Counted from the stretch's first letter, positions 8,023 through 16,293 are shown. The stretch: 46,447 bases of DNA from CAZGDV01 sp964524995 (GCA_964524995.1 CAZGDV010000008.1:1-46447), one strand, 5' to 3'. Translations and numbers: made by a program. Notes: generated from the letters alone by a model not told the origin.

Positions 8023-8949
8023 CTATATCTTCATGATCGCGTTCAGTTCCTTGACCGCCGCCGCCGACTTCTTGAGCGCCTCTTGCTCCTCGGGGGTGAG
8101 CTTGATCTCGATAACCTGCTCGACACCGTTCTTGCCCAGCTTGGCAGGAACACCGACGAAGATCCCGTCGATGCCGTACTCGCCCTGGAGACAGACGGCG
8201 CAGGGCAGTATCCTCTTCTTGTCCAGCACAATGGAGTCGATCATCTGCACGACGCCCGCCGATGGTGCATAGTATGCGCTGCCGGTCTTCAGCAAGCCGA
8301 CGATCTCAGCACCGCCCTTGACGGTCCTCTCCACGATCTGGTCGATCTTGTCCTTGGGGAGCATCTCGCTGATGGGAATGCCGCCAACGGTGGCCATCCT
8401 GATGAGCGGGATCATCGTATCACCATGCCCTCCGAGGACATAGGCCGCGACGTCTTCAACCGAGACGTCCAGTTCGGTTGCGAGGAATGTCCGGAATCTG
8501 CCGGTGTCGAGTATGCCCGACATACCCATGACCCGGTGGCGCGGGAATCCGCTCACCTTCAGCGCCAGCTGTGCCATGGCGTCGAGCGGGTTCGCCACCA
8601 CAATGATGATACAGTCCGGCGAATGCTTGACGAGTTGCTCTGTCACGCCCTGCACGATCTTCATGTTGGTAAGCACGAGGTCGTCGCGGCTCATGCCCGG
8701 CTTCCTGGGCACTCCGGACGTGATAACGGCGATGTCCGAGCCGGCGGAGTCCTCATATCCGTTCGTGCCTGTCAGCTTCGAATCGAAGCCGATGATAGGC
8801 CCGCTTTGGAGCATGTCGAGGGCCTTGCCCTGTGGCATGCCTTCGATGATGTCGACAAGCACGACATCCGCGTAGCCGCGCTCGGCCAGTCTCTGGGCGC
8901 AAGTGGCTCCGACGTTACCTGCGCCGACCACCGTGATCTTGCTGCGCAT
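8023..8949 (-). CDS. mdh: Malate dehydrogenase (NAD-type, LDH-like)
   Basis: 308 residues. The nucleotide-binding GAGNVG lies at residues 9-14. The substrate-loop PRKPGMSR has arginine where lactate dehydrogenases carry glutamine, which indicates malate/oxaloacetate specificity. The catalytic histidine is in GGHGDTM. The start at 8949 is set by AAAGGAGG nine bases upstream; a longer frame adds 13 residues over the ribosome-binding site itself. It would interconvert oxaloacetate and malate, linking the carboxyltransferase upstream to fumarase downstream. It heads the mdh-fum-sdh-fum run. Confidence 0.95.
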   Translation of the reverse strand: MRSKITVVGAGNVGATCAQRLAERGYADVVLVDIIEGMPQGKALDMLQSGPIIGFDSKLTGTNGYEDSAGSDIAVITSGVPRKPGMSRDDLVLTNMKIVQGVTEQLVKHSPDCIIIVVANPLDAMAQLALKVSGFPRHRVMGMSGILDTGRFRTFLATELDVSVEDVAAYVLGGHGDTMIPLIRMATVGGIPISEMLPKDKIDQIVERTVKGGAEIVGLLKTGSAYYAPSAGVVQMIDSIVLDKKRILPCAVCLQGEYGIDGIFVGVPAKLGKNGVEQVIEIKLTPEEQEALKKSAAAVKELNAIMKI

Positions 8950-9287
8950 AGCTTCATACCTCCTTTGGCTTATTGATGACAGCTTCAATCGAGGGAGGGG
9001 TCGCGGGTGTGAAGGGCTTCCATCCGATCAGGTGGCAGGCTCTGCGAGGCTGAAAGAGGGTCTGCGGAAAGGATGCGACGTGCTCGCCAGAGGCTATAGC
9101 AGATCGATGAAGCTTGCAGGCAGAGGGCCTGCTCCCGGCAGTAGGCGCGAACGTCATCCTACTGATCTGCCATCACCTTTCCACTGCTTCGCTGAGCAGC
9201 CACTACTGAAGAACGTCGTGGCACCACCGAGGCCTTACACTCCCGGAGCCGGTGTCCGGGAGACGGCAGGCCATTTGCCACAGACGA
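8950..9287. other. Intergenic gap between biotin carboxyltransferase gene and mdh
   Basis: 338 bases with no credible gene. It holds a short GC-rich hairpin close to the upstream gene's stop codon (listed separately) and the mdh ribosome-binding site. I could not find a convincing -35/-10 pair for mdh on the minus strand, so read-through from the carboxyltransferase genes is possible. Confidence 0.4.
9241..9261 (-). terminator. GC hairpin after the biotin carboxyltransferase gene (weak terminator candidate)
   Basis: A perfect 7-bp stem, TCCCGGA and TCCGGGA, with a 7-nt loop, 27 bases past the stop codon. No T-run follows on the minus strand, so it may be an attenuator or mRNA-stabilising hairpin rather than an intrinsic terminator. 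Confidence 0.35.
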
Positions 9288-11249
9288 TCAGGACTTGCCT
9301 ATCACGGCCAGCACCTCGCCCTTCTTCACCGAAGCGCCCGGCCCGAAGTTCACTGACTTGATCACGCCGTCGGCCGGAGACGGTATGGCGTTCTCCATCT
9401 TCATGGCCTCGAGCATGACCACGATGTCGCCTGCCTTCACCTTATCGCCGACGTTGACCTGGTACTTGATCACTGTGCCGGGCATCGGCACCGTCACGGC
9501 GACATCACCCGCTCCAACTGCTGCCGGAGCGGGAACGCTTGCCTGGGCCGGGGCCGGTTGTGGCGCTGCAGCCGGGGCTGCAGCCGGGGTGGCGGCTGGC
9601 GCGACCACCGGTCCGGTGACCGACGTGACGCCGGTCGGTTCGACCTCGACCTTGTAGTACTCGTCTTCGATGAAGACGTTGTAGGTCCTGATTCCGGGCC
9701 CCTTCGGCGGCGCTGCCTTCTCTTCCTTCTCCACGAGTTTGCCCGCCAAGGCCTTCTTGATCAGGTCGTCCTCTCTCTTGACGTCCTCGATCGATCTCGG
9801 CTTTGCTGAGTCCGGGACGGGCTCGAGGCCGTACTTCCACCGCAGGAACCGCATTCCTGTCTGCGGGTAGAGAGCGTAGGCCAGGACATCGCCGATGTCC
9901 TTCGCGATGTCCTTCGTGGCCTCCTTGGCCTTCTCCATCTCAGGTTCGAGCGTGTCGGCGGCCCGCACGGTTATGGGTTTCTCGCCCTTCTCGTAGCCCT
10001 TGAGTATGATCTTCTGGACCTCGGGGTCGATTGGGGCGGGGGGCCGGCCGTAAAGTCCGTATACATAGTCTTTGACCTGCCCGGAGACCATCTTATACCT
10101 GCCGAACAGCACGTTCTGAACGGCCTGTGTGCCGACGATCTGGCTTGTCGGCGTGACCAGCGGCGGGTAGCCGAGCTCCTTCCGGGTGCGCGGGAGCTCT
10201 TCGTGTACCTCGTGCAGCCTGTCCAGAGCATCGGCCTCCCTTAGCTGGGCGACCAGATTCGTGGTCATGCCGCCTGGTATCTGGTGACTGAGCACGCCGG
10301 TATCTATGATCGAGAACTTGCTCGAGTCGAGGTAGCTCCGGTACTTCGGCGCTATGGACTCGAAGTACTCGCCCAACTTCAGGAGCTGCTGCAGATCGAG
10401 CCCTGTATCCCTCGGCGAGCCTTCCAGAGCGGCGACGATCGGCTCGATTGCAGGCTGTGATGAGCGAAGGGCAAACGGTGCGAGACATGTGTCAATGATG
10501 TCGACGCCTGCCTCTGTAGCCTTGAGGCATGTCATCGAAGCCATGCCGCTGGTGTAATGGTTGTGGAGTTCGACCGGTATCTTGAGGGCGGCCTTGAGGG
10601 CCTTGATAAGCTCGACCGCATCATAGGGTGAAAGGAGGCCTGCCATGTCCTTGATGCATATGCTGTCCGCGCCCATGTCCTGGAAGGTTAGCGCCTTCTT
10701 GACGTAGTAATCGATCGTGTACACGGGGCCGCCGAGCTTCCTCTCCGTGAGTGAGAAGCTGAGACAGGCCTGGATATGCTTGCCGCATTCCTTGATCTCG
10801 GCGAAGGAGGCCTTGACATTGCGCTCGTCGTTCAGGGCATCGAAGACCCTGAACACGTCGATGCCGACTTCCGAGGCGTGGTGTACGAATGCCTTCACGA
10901 CGTCATCGGCGTAGTTCCGGTATCCCACGAGGTTCTGGCCCCGAAGCAGCATCTGTAGAGGCGTGTTTGGCATCAGGCGCTTCAATATGCGCACCCGCTC
11001 CCACGGGTCCTCGTTTAGGAACCGGGTGCAGACATCGAAGGTCGCGCCGCCCCAGACCTCCATTGCGTGGAAGCCCATCTTGTCCATATCCGCCGCAATC
11101 GGCTCGAGGTCCTCGATGCGCATCCTGGTTGCGATTGAGGACTGGTGGGCATCTCTGAAGGTCGTATCGCATATCTTGAGGGGGTTCTTCCCCTTGGGGT
11201 TGGACGCCTTTTTCGTCTTGGGGCCGGGGTCATCCTTGGTCGCAGACAT
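9288..11249 (-). CDS. pycB: Pyruvate/oxaloacetate carboxyltransferase with C-terminal biotin domain (PycB/OadA/transcarboxylase 5S-1.3S type)
   Basis: 653 residues. The N-terminal TIM-barrel carboxyltransferase domain contains the metal-site motif DTTFRDAHQS (about 28-37), RGQNLVGYRNYADDVV and the HNHYTSG metal ligands. A conserved-carboxylase middle domain follows. An Ala/Pro linker (about 545-575) then leads to a biotinyl domain ending with EAMKMEN, with K617 the predicted biotin site. In known enzymes this domain moves CO2 between biotin and pyruvate/oxaloacetate. No biotin carboxylase is adjacent. Instead, a methylmalonyl-CoA-type carboxyltransferase lies just upstream, which resembles the 12S + 5S + 1.3S composition of transcarboxylase. 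Pairing with a distant PycA is the main alternative. Confidence 0.9.
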   Translation of the reverse strand: MSATKDDPGPKTKKASNPKGKNPLKICDTTFRDAHQSSIATRMRIEDLEPIAADMDKMGFHAMEVWGGATFDVCTRFLNEDPWERVRILKRLMPNTPLQMLLRGQNLVGYRNYADDVVKAFVHHASEVGIDVFRVFDALNDERNVKASFAEIKECGKHIQACLSFSLTERKLGGPVYTIDYYVKKALTFQDMGADSICIKDMAGLLSPYDAVELIKALKAALKIPVELHNHYTSGMASMTCLKATEAGVDIIDTCLAPFALRSSQPAIEPIVAALEGSPRDTGLDLQQLLKLGEYFESIAPKYRSYLDSSKFSIIDTGVLSHQIPGGMTTNLVAQLREADALDRLHEVHEELPRTRKELGYPPLVTPTSQIVGTQAVQNVLFGRYKMVSGQVKDYVYGLYGRPPAPIDPEVQKIILKGYEKGEKPITVRAADTLEPEMEKAKEATKDIAKDIGDVLAYALYPQTGMRFLRWKYGLEPVPDSAKPRSIEDVKREDDLIKKALAGKLVEKEEKAAPPKGPGIRTYNVFIEDEYYKVEVEPTGVTSVTGPVVAPAATPAAAPAAAPQPAPAQASVPAPAAVGAGDVAVTVPMPGTVIKYQVNVGDKVKAGDIVVMLEAMKMENAIPSPADGVIKSVNFGPGASVKKGEVLAVIGKS

Positions 11250-11302
11250 TGTGTTGAGCCTCCTTTACGTTGACATAAAACCGCCGAGCAGAGTCCCCGC
11301 GC

Positions 11303-11509
11303 TCATGCCATCCTTCGCTGCCACATCGTCCTCATGCGCATCACCTCTTCCCTTCCCATCAGCGGCCAAAGGCTGGTCACCTGAACAGGCCTGCGCCGCA
11401 ACCTGGCCTTCTGCGCTGATTCCTCTTCCTGCATAAGGGCGGCGACTGCGGCCAGAATGGCGGCCACGGTCTTCTGCCTCTCGCTCTCGGTCTTGACGGT
11501 GCTGGTCAT
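11303..11509 (-). CDS. Small protein in the carboxyltransferase cluster
   Basis: 68 residues lying between two carboxyltransferase genes in the same direction, 22 bases after one and 53 bases before the next. The N-terminal half is an Ala-rich helix (VAAILAAVAALMQEEE), followed by a basic stretch and SLWPLMGREEVMRMR. Small proteins with an Ala-rich helix and a W-x-x-x-G-R-x-E motif accompany acyl-CoA carboxylases and biotin-dependent decarboxylases as epsilon/delta-type or assembly subunits; this is my recollection of family form, not a search. The ATG at 11509 has a GAGGAAA site. It could scaffold the biotin enzyme. It is too short for a membrane pump subunit with a full span. Confidence 0.6.
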   Translation of the reverse strand: MTSTVKTESERQKTVAAILAAVAALMQEEESAQKARLRRRPVQVTSLWPLMGREEVMRMRTMWQRRMA

Positions 11510-11531
11510 GTCGTTTCCTCGTCCGGGCCAA

Positions 11532-13085
11532 CTAGACGGGTATGTTGCCGTGCTTCTTGGCTGGCCTGGTCTCTCTCTTCGTCGCCAGCATCTCCAGGGC
11601 GGCGATGATCTTGGGACGCGATTCGCTGGGGACGATCACCTCGTCAACCAGACCTCGGGCGGCGGCGATATAAGGGTTGTAGAAGAGATCGCGGTACTCG
11701 GTGATCTTCTCATTCAGCTTCGCCTTCTTGTCTTCGGCTTCGGATATCTCCTTCCGATGGATGATCTTCGTAGCTCCCTCGGCCCCCATTACCGCTATCT
11801 CGGCAGTGGGCCAGGCGAAGACCATGTCGGCCCCCAGCTCCTTCGCGCACATGGCGAGATAGGAGCCACCGTAAGCCTTTCTAGTTATCATGGTCACTTT
11901 GGGCACGGTGGCCTCGGAGTAGCACCATAGCAGCTTGGCTCCATGCCTGATGATTCCGGTCCACTCCTGATCGGTGCCCGGCAGGTAGCCAGGGACATCC
12001 ACCAAGGTGAGCAATGGGATGTTGAACGCGTCGCAGAACCTGATGAAACGTGTGGCTTTGTCAGAGGCATCCACATCCAGACTTCCGGCCAGGAACAGAG
12101 GCTGGTTGGCGATGATGCCAATCACCCTCCCGTTCATCCGTGCGAAGCATATGACCATGTTCTCGGCGTAGTACTGGTGCGGTTCCATGAAGACGCCGTC
12201 GTCGACGATGGAAGCAATGACGTCCTTCATGTCGTAGCTCTGGCGCTCGCTGTCAGGCACGATGCTGTCGAGCTTCGGGTCGGTACGGTTTGGGTCGTCC
12301 GTCGAGTCGGCGAGAGGGGGGTCCTCCATGTTGTTCAATGGAAGGTAGCTCAGCAGCTCCTTGATCCGCTCTATAGCGTGCTGGTCGTTCTGGCAGGCGA
12401 AGTGAGCCACCCCGCTCTTGGTGTTATGTACCATCGCTCCGCCGAGGCTCTCGAAGTCGATCTCCTCGCCGCTGACCGTCTTGATCACCTCGGGGCCCGT
12501 AATGAACATGTAGCTCGTCTTCTCCACCATGAAGATCCAGTCCGTCATGGCGGGCGAGTATACCGCTCCACCGGCGGTTGGCCCCATGATCGCGGATATC
12601 TGCGGGATAACGCCGGAGGCACAGGCGTTGCGGAAGAATATCCCACCATATCCTGAGAGGGCATCGACGCCTTCCTGAATACGTGCCCCGCCCGAGTCGT
12701 TGAAGCCGACAAGCGGCACACCGAGCCTCATCGCGAGGTCCATAGCCTTCCATATCTTCTTGGCGTGCATCTCGCCAAGGGAGCCGCCCCGGGACGTGAA
12801 GTCCTGTGAATACGCGCAGACCGGGCGCCCGTTCACGGTCCCATAGCCGGTCACTACGCCCTCACACGCTATAAACGTGTCCCTCATCCCGAAATCCGTG
12901 CAGCGATGGCGTACGAACATGTCCAGCTCGCAGAAGCTGCCGGGATCGAAAAGGAGACTGAGCCTTTCGCGCGCCGTCAGCTTGCCCGATTCGTGTTGTT
13001 TCTCGATCTGCTTGGTACCACCCAGCGCGCGCTCTTTGTCCATCTTCTCGCGCAGTTCCTTGATTCGATCGTAAACGGTTGCCAT
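11532..13085 (-). CDS. Acyl-CoA carboxyltransferase (methylmalonyl-CoA/propionyl-CoA type; transcarboxylase 12S-like)
   Basis: 517 residues, the full length for the family. The N-terminal IEKQHESGKLTARERL and the C-terminal KKHGNIPV are hallmarks, and the two crotonase-like halves carry FNDSGGARIQEG and VDVPGYLPG with GGSYLAMCAKELGAD. It moves a carboxyl group between biotin and propionyl-/methylmalonyl-CoA. It is the first gene of the run and is followed by a small protein and a pyruvate-type carboxyltransferase with biotin. A good promoter lies about 370 bases upstream. Alternatives are a propionyl-CoA carboxylase beta subunit working with a remote biotin carboxylase, or the alpha subunit of a decarboxylase. 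A paralogue of identical length is at 29820-31373. Confidence 0.9.
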   Translation of the reverse strand: MATVYDRIKELREKMDKERALGGTKQIEKQHESGKLTARERLSLLFDPGSFCELDMFVRHRCTDFGMRDTFIACEGVVTGYGTVNGRPVCAYSQDFTSRGGSLGEMHAKKIWKAMDLAMRLGVPLVGFNDSGGARIQEGVDALSGYGGIFFRNACASGVIPQISAIMGPTAGGAVYSPAMTDWIFMVEKTSYMFITGPEVIKTVSGEEIDFESLGGAMVHNTKSGVAHFACQNDQHAIERIKELLSYLPLNNMEDPPLADSTDDPNRTDPKLDSIVPDSERQSYDMKDVIASIVDDGVFMEPHQYYAENMVICFARMNGRVIGIIANQPLFLAGSLDVDASDKATRFIRFCDAFNIPLLTLVDVPGYLPGTDQEWTGIIRHGAKLLWCYSEATVPKVTMITRKAYGGSYLAMCAKELGADMVFAWPTAEIAVMGAEGATKIIHRKEISEAEDKKAKLNEKITEYRDLFYNPYIAAARGLVDEVIVPSESRPKIIAALEMLATKRETRPAKKHGNIPV

Positions 13086-13461
13086 CAGGCTTCTCCTTTC
13101 ATGGCCCGGTCTGTGACTGATTCCAGGTCGGCTCGCCGGTAACTGTTGGCGAGATCAGGACGGTGGCGGGTTGCCCGGTTGGCTTGAGAACCTCAGGCAC
13201 CTGTGCGCGAGCGCCGCTGCTGGGCCGGGTCCTGAGGCCCGACACGAGGGCGCAGATGTTCCTGTCATTGAGGCGATAGCGCTGTTGGTGGGGAGCAGGG
13301 TCTTCCGTGTCGGATGTGGGGTCATCCTTTGATCGGAGATGCAACGAGTCTTCTCGTGCAGGACTTTCGTTGGTAGCGCGGTCGAGAAGAAGCGCTTGCA
13401 GCGGTCTCAATGTTCCTCTTACCGTGAGCAATCTCCCGCAAACGACAGATTACCTCTGTTC
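13086..13461 (-). other. Long 5' leader of the carboxyltransferase operon
   Basis: About 370 bases between the predicted promoter and the first start codon. I saw no match to T-box, cobalamin or SAM riboswitch core motifs. It does contain self-complementary pieces, for example CCTCAGG (13191-13197) with CCTGAGG (13231-13237), and ACGAG/CTCGT around a 4-nt loop near 13344-13357. An open frame of 110 codons (13431 to 13099, TTG start) ends just before the ribosome-binding site. Its arginine/proline-rich translation resembles nothing known, so I do not call it a gene. Confidence 0.35.
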
Positions 13462-13490
13462 AGTATGCCAGTTGGGGCAATTCTTGTCAA
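13462..13490 (-). promoter_or_regulatory. Sigma-70-type promoter for the carboxyltransferase operon
   Basis: Minus strand: a perfect -35 TTGACA (13490-13485), a 17-base spacer and -10 CATACT (13467-13462, four of six). Transcription would start near 13455, giving a leader of about 370 bases. No other comparable pair was found nearer the gene. Confidence 0.6.
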
Positions 13491-13611
13491 GTTGATGGCC
13501 GCTGTGCACTGACTCTGGAAGACCTGGCTGATGACGGGTTCGCATGAGGCCGCTGGTGGAACGTTGCATCTCGTGTGCGATGTATCGAGGCAGGAAAAGC
13601 CTTATTGACTG

Positions 13612-13620
13612 TGATAGAAT
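13612..13620 (+). promoter_or_regulatory. Extended -10 promoter for rimI
   Basis: Plus strand: an extended -10 element, TGA then TAGAAT (five of six), with no good -35 at 17 bases. The predicted start near 13627 leaves a leader of about 40 bases before the GTG of rimI. Confidence 0.4.
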
Positions 13621-13668
13621 GTTCTGCGTAGCACGCGGTGTGCTTCCCCGCATTCGTAGGACAGGTCA

Positions 13669-14310
13669 GTGAAGCAGTCGATCAGGTTGATGACCATGGA
13701 GGACATCCCGCAGGCGGCGGAGATAGAGCGGGAGGCCTTTCCGCCCCCTTGGCCGGCGACGAACTTCAGGCGAGAGCTGACGTCCCACACGTTGACACGC
13801 TATATGGTGGCATACGCCGACAGAGGTAACCCGGCCAACGAAGATGCAGTGAGCTTGGGCGAAGGGCCTCGGCGGTCGAGAGGACTGGTGGCATCGCTCC
13901 TTGGCTTGGGAAGGTTTCTCGGCGGGCGAGATGCCCCGCCCGCTGGCGGCAATTTCATAGTGGGCTTCGCCGGTATGTGGTTCATGGTGGACGAAGCACA
14001 CCTGTCCAACATCGCTGTTCGAACGGCGTACAGACGCCAGGGAGTCGGCGAGAGCCTGCTCATCGCCGTGATCGAGCGGGCTGTGGCGGAGAACGCCCGG
14101 TTCGTCACACTCGAGGTCAGGGCGTCTAACGTTGAGGCGACCTCGCTGTACAGGAAGTACGGGTTCGCTGAGGTGGGCGTGCGCCGTGGCTACTATACCG
14201 ACAATGGCGAGGATGCGATTCTGCTGACCGTTGACGCGATCGGGTCACCGGAGTATCAGGACTTCCTCTCGAAGCTCAAGCAGCAGCACGCTCGACGCCT
14301 GAATCCCTAG
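13669..14310 (+). CDS. rimI: Ribosomal protein S18-alanine N-acetyltransferase (RimI-like GNAT)
   Basis: 213 residues, longer than typical RimI (about 150). The N-terminal IRLMTMEDIPQAAEIEREAF and the core FAGMWFMVDEAHLSNIAVRTAYRRQGVGESLL (acetyl-CoA binding R-x-x-G-x-G loop) are characteristic, as is LEVRASNVEATSLYRKYGF. The extra length is an insertion of roughly 35 residues (about 50-88, Arg/Gly-rich) between two core strands. It would acetylate the N-terminus of S18 or another protein. The GTG start is supported by AGGACAGG upstream; ATGs 7 and 9 codons later are alternatives. Its last 35 bases overlap the convergent prmC. No tsaB or tsaD neighbour is present. Confidence 0.88.
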   Translation: MKQSIRLMTMEDIPQAAEIEREAFPPPWPATNFRRELTSHTLTRYMVAYADRGNPANEDAVSLGEGPRRSRGLVASLLGLGRFLGGRDAPPAGGNFIVGFAGMWFMVDEAHLSNIAVRTAYRRQGVGESLLIAVIERAVAENARFVTLEVRASNVEATSLYRKYGFAEVGVRRGYYTDNGEDAILLTVDAIGSPEYQDFLSKLKQQHARRLNP

Positions 14311-15157
14311 CTGCGGGCGTGTGGATTGAGACCACCCTATCCAGATCGCTGAGGTCTGTTGTCAGGGTGATCGTCGAGGCAGGGAAGTATGTTCTCGCCA
14401 GCTCCCGCGCCGCATCTCCCTGATCGCATCCGATCTCGAACAGAATCGATCCCCCTGGAAGAAGCCTTCGGCCTGCGCCCGCCAGCATCTTCTCTATCCC
14501 GGCGAGCCCGTCGACCCCGCCGTCGAGCGCCCGCCGTGGTTCGTACTCGTATATGTCCCGGGGGAGTCGTTCGAGGTCGGCCTGCGCTACATAGGGCAGG
14601 TTGGCCACTATCATGTTTACCGGTTCGGGGACGGGCTCGAGCAGGTTGCCTCGCAGCAGCGTGACCCTGTCCGACACCTCGTGCCGCTCGCAGTTGGCCC
14701 TCGCCACCTCGAGCGCGTCCTCTGACACATCCGTGGCATAGACCTTCGCGCGGGGAAGGTTGACCGCAAGGGTGACCGCAATGGCCCCGCATCCCGTCCC
14801 CAGGTCGGCGATCGTGAGGGATAGCGTCTGGAACTGTTTCGCCGTCTCTATCGCCTTCTCGACGAGAGTCTCCGTCTCCGGGCGCGGGATCAGGACGGCC
14901 GGAGTCACCTGGAGGTCGAGAAGAAAGAACTCACGATGGCCCGTGATGTAGGCAATCGGTTCGTGGTTGAGACGCCTCTCGATCAACCTGGAGTAGTCCT
15001 CGAAGTCAGCGGGGTCGAGTGACCTGTCTCGATCGAGATACAGGGCGGTGCGGTCCAGCCCGAGCAGGTATCTCAGCAGCACCTCGGCATCGAGGGAGGC
15101 GTTGTCGATGCCGCCCGCAGCCAGGTCTGACGCCGCCTTGCGCAGCGCTTCGCCCAG
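14276..15157 (-). CDS. prmC: Release factor glutamine methyltransferase
   Basis: About 293 residues. The SAM-binding ADLGTGCGAIAVTLAVN and the catalytic NLPYV motif (N-P-P-Y family, here N-L-P-Y) identify it. RPETETLVEKAIE and YEPRRALDGGVDGL are also standard PrmC segments. It methylates the glutamine of the GGQ loop in release factors, and it directly follows prfA. The start is uncertain. No ATG, GTG or TTG lies in frame near the expected N-terminus (LGEALRKAASDLA), so I place it at a CTG (15157) just past the prfA stop. The next GTG (15082) would remove the first helix. The 3' end overlaps rimI by 35 bp. Confidence 0.9.
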   Translation of the reverse strand: MGEALRKAASDLAAGGIDNASLDAEVLLRYLLGLDRTALYLDRDRSLDPADFEDYSRLIERRLNHEPIAYITGHREFFLLDLQVTPAVLIPRPETETLVEKAIETAKQFQTLSLTIADLGTGCGAIAVTLAVNLPRAKVYATDVSEDALEVARANCERHEVSDRVTLLRGNLLEPVPEPVNMIVANLPYVAQADLERLPRDIYEYEPRRALDGGVDGLAGIEKMLAGAGRRLLPGGSILFEIGCDQGDAARELARTYFPASTITLTTDLSDLDRVVSIHTPAARDSGVERAAA

Positions 15158-15159
15158 GG

Positions 15160-16230
15160 TTACCCCACCCGCTCCTCCAGTTGCCTGGCCTGGTCGGCTG
15201 TGCTCACGGCGTCGATCAGCTCGTCCAGAGCGCCCTCGAGTATGCCTTCGAGGTTGTGGACCGTGAGTCCGATCCGGTGGTCTGACACGCGCCCCTGAGG
15301 GTAATTGTAGGTGCGTATCTTCTCCGAGCGGTCTCCTGTGCCCACCTGTAGACGCCGCGTGTCGGTCAACTCCTGGGACTGGCGCTGCCGCTCCTCGTCC
15401 AGAAGCCTGGCCCGCAGGACGGCCATTGCCTTCACCCTGTTCTTGATCTGCGACCGGTCGTCCTGGCACGTGGCCACGATACCGGTTGGCAGATGCGTGA
15501 TGCGGACTGCGGAGTCGGTCTTGTTCACATGCTGGCCGCCTGCGCCGCTGGAGCGAAAGGTGTCTATCCTCAGCTCGCTCGGGTCGATAGTAACGTCTAC
15601 CTCTTCGGCCTCGGGCAGCACGGCCACCGTAGCCGTCGAGGTGTGAATGCGTCCTGAGGACTCGGTGACTGGTACGCGCTGTACCCGGTGCACGCCGCTC
15701 TCGTACTTGAGCTTACCGAAGACGTCTTTGCCCCGAACGTGGAACACGATCTCCTTGAAGCCGCCGACCCCCGTCTCATTGCTGCTTATGACTTCTATGT
15801 CCCACCCCTTCGCCTGAGCGAAGCGCGTGTACATGCGGAAGAGATCGGCGGCGAAGAGCCCGGCCTCGTCTCCGCCGGCACCGGCTCGTATCTCCATGAT
15901 GGCGTCCTTGGCGTCGGCAGGGTCACGTGGCAGAAGGCCGACCTTGATCTCGCGCAGGAGACGCTCCTTCTTCTGCTCCAGGCTTTCGACCTCCTCGGTG
16001 ACCAACTGCGCCATCTCGTCGTCCAGTCCCTGCCGGAGCATCTCCTGAGTATCCTCAAGGGTCTTGAGCGTGCCCTTGTACTCCCGGTAGTTGATCACCA
16101 GGTCCTCGATCGAGGCGCGCTCCCTTGCCAGCTCCTGCAACTGGTCATAGTCCGATGCCACGTCCGGCTTCGACATGAGCTCGGTCAGCTCGTCGTATCT
16201 GCGCTCTATTGAATCCAGTCTGTTAAACAT
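15160..16230 (-). CDS. prfA: Peptide chain release factor 1
   Basis: 356 residues, normal for RF1. The catalytic GGQ lies in SSGAGGQHVNKTDSAVR. The anticodon-like tripeptide is P-V-T (VPVTES), as in RF1 rather than the S-P-F of RF2. The RAGAGGDEAGLFAADL stretch is intact. It recognises UAA and UAG stop codons. It sits between hisS (63 bases upstream) and prmC, the enzyme that methylates its GGQ loop, a common pairing. Confidence 0.97.
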   Translation of the reverse strand: MFNRLDSIERRYDELTELMSKPDVASDYDQLQELARERASIEDLVINYREYKGTLKTLEDTQEMLRQGLDDEMAQLVTEEVESLEQKKERLLREIKVGLLPRDPADAKDAIMEIRAGAGGDEAGLFAADLFRMYTRFAQAKGWDIEVISSNETGVGGFKEIVFHVRGKDVFGKLKYESGVHRVQRVPVTESSGRIHTSTATVAVLPEAEEVDVTIDPSELRIDTFRSSGAGGQHVNKTDSAVRITHLPTGIVATCQDDRSQIKNRVKAMAVLRARLLDEERQRQSQELTDTRRLQVGTGDRSEKIRTYNYPQGRVSDHRIGLTVHNLEGILEGALDELIDAVSTADQARQLEERVG

Positions 16231-16293
16231 GGTAATAGTCTCGGATGTTCGAGTGGTGGGCTCAGCTCGATTATACCATGGGGCGCAGTGTGG

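Noticed and set aside
13099..13431. 110-codon frame in the leader of the carboxyltransferase operon
   Set aside because: TTG start with no good ribosome-binding site and an Arg/Pro/Ser-rich translation. Kept only as a remark because it ends just before the real ribosome-binding site.
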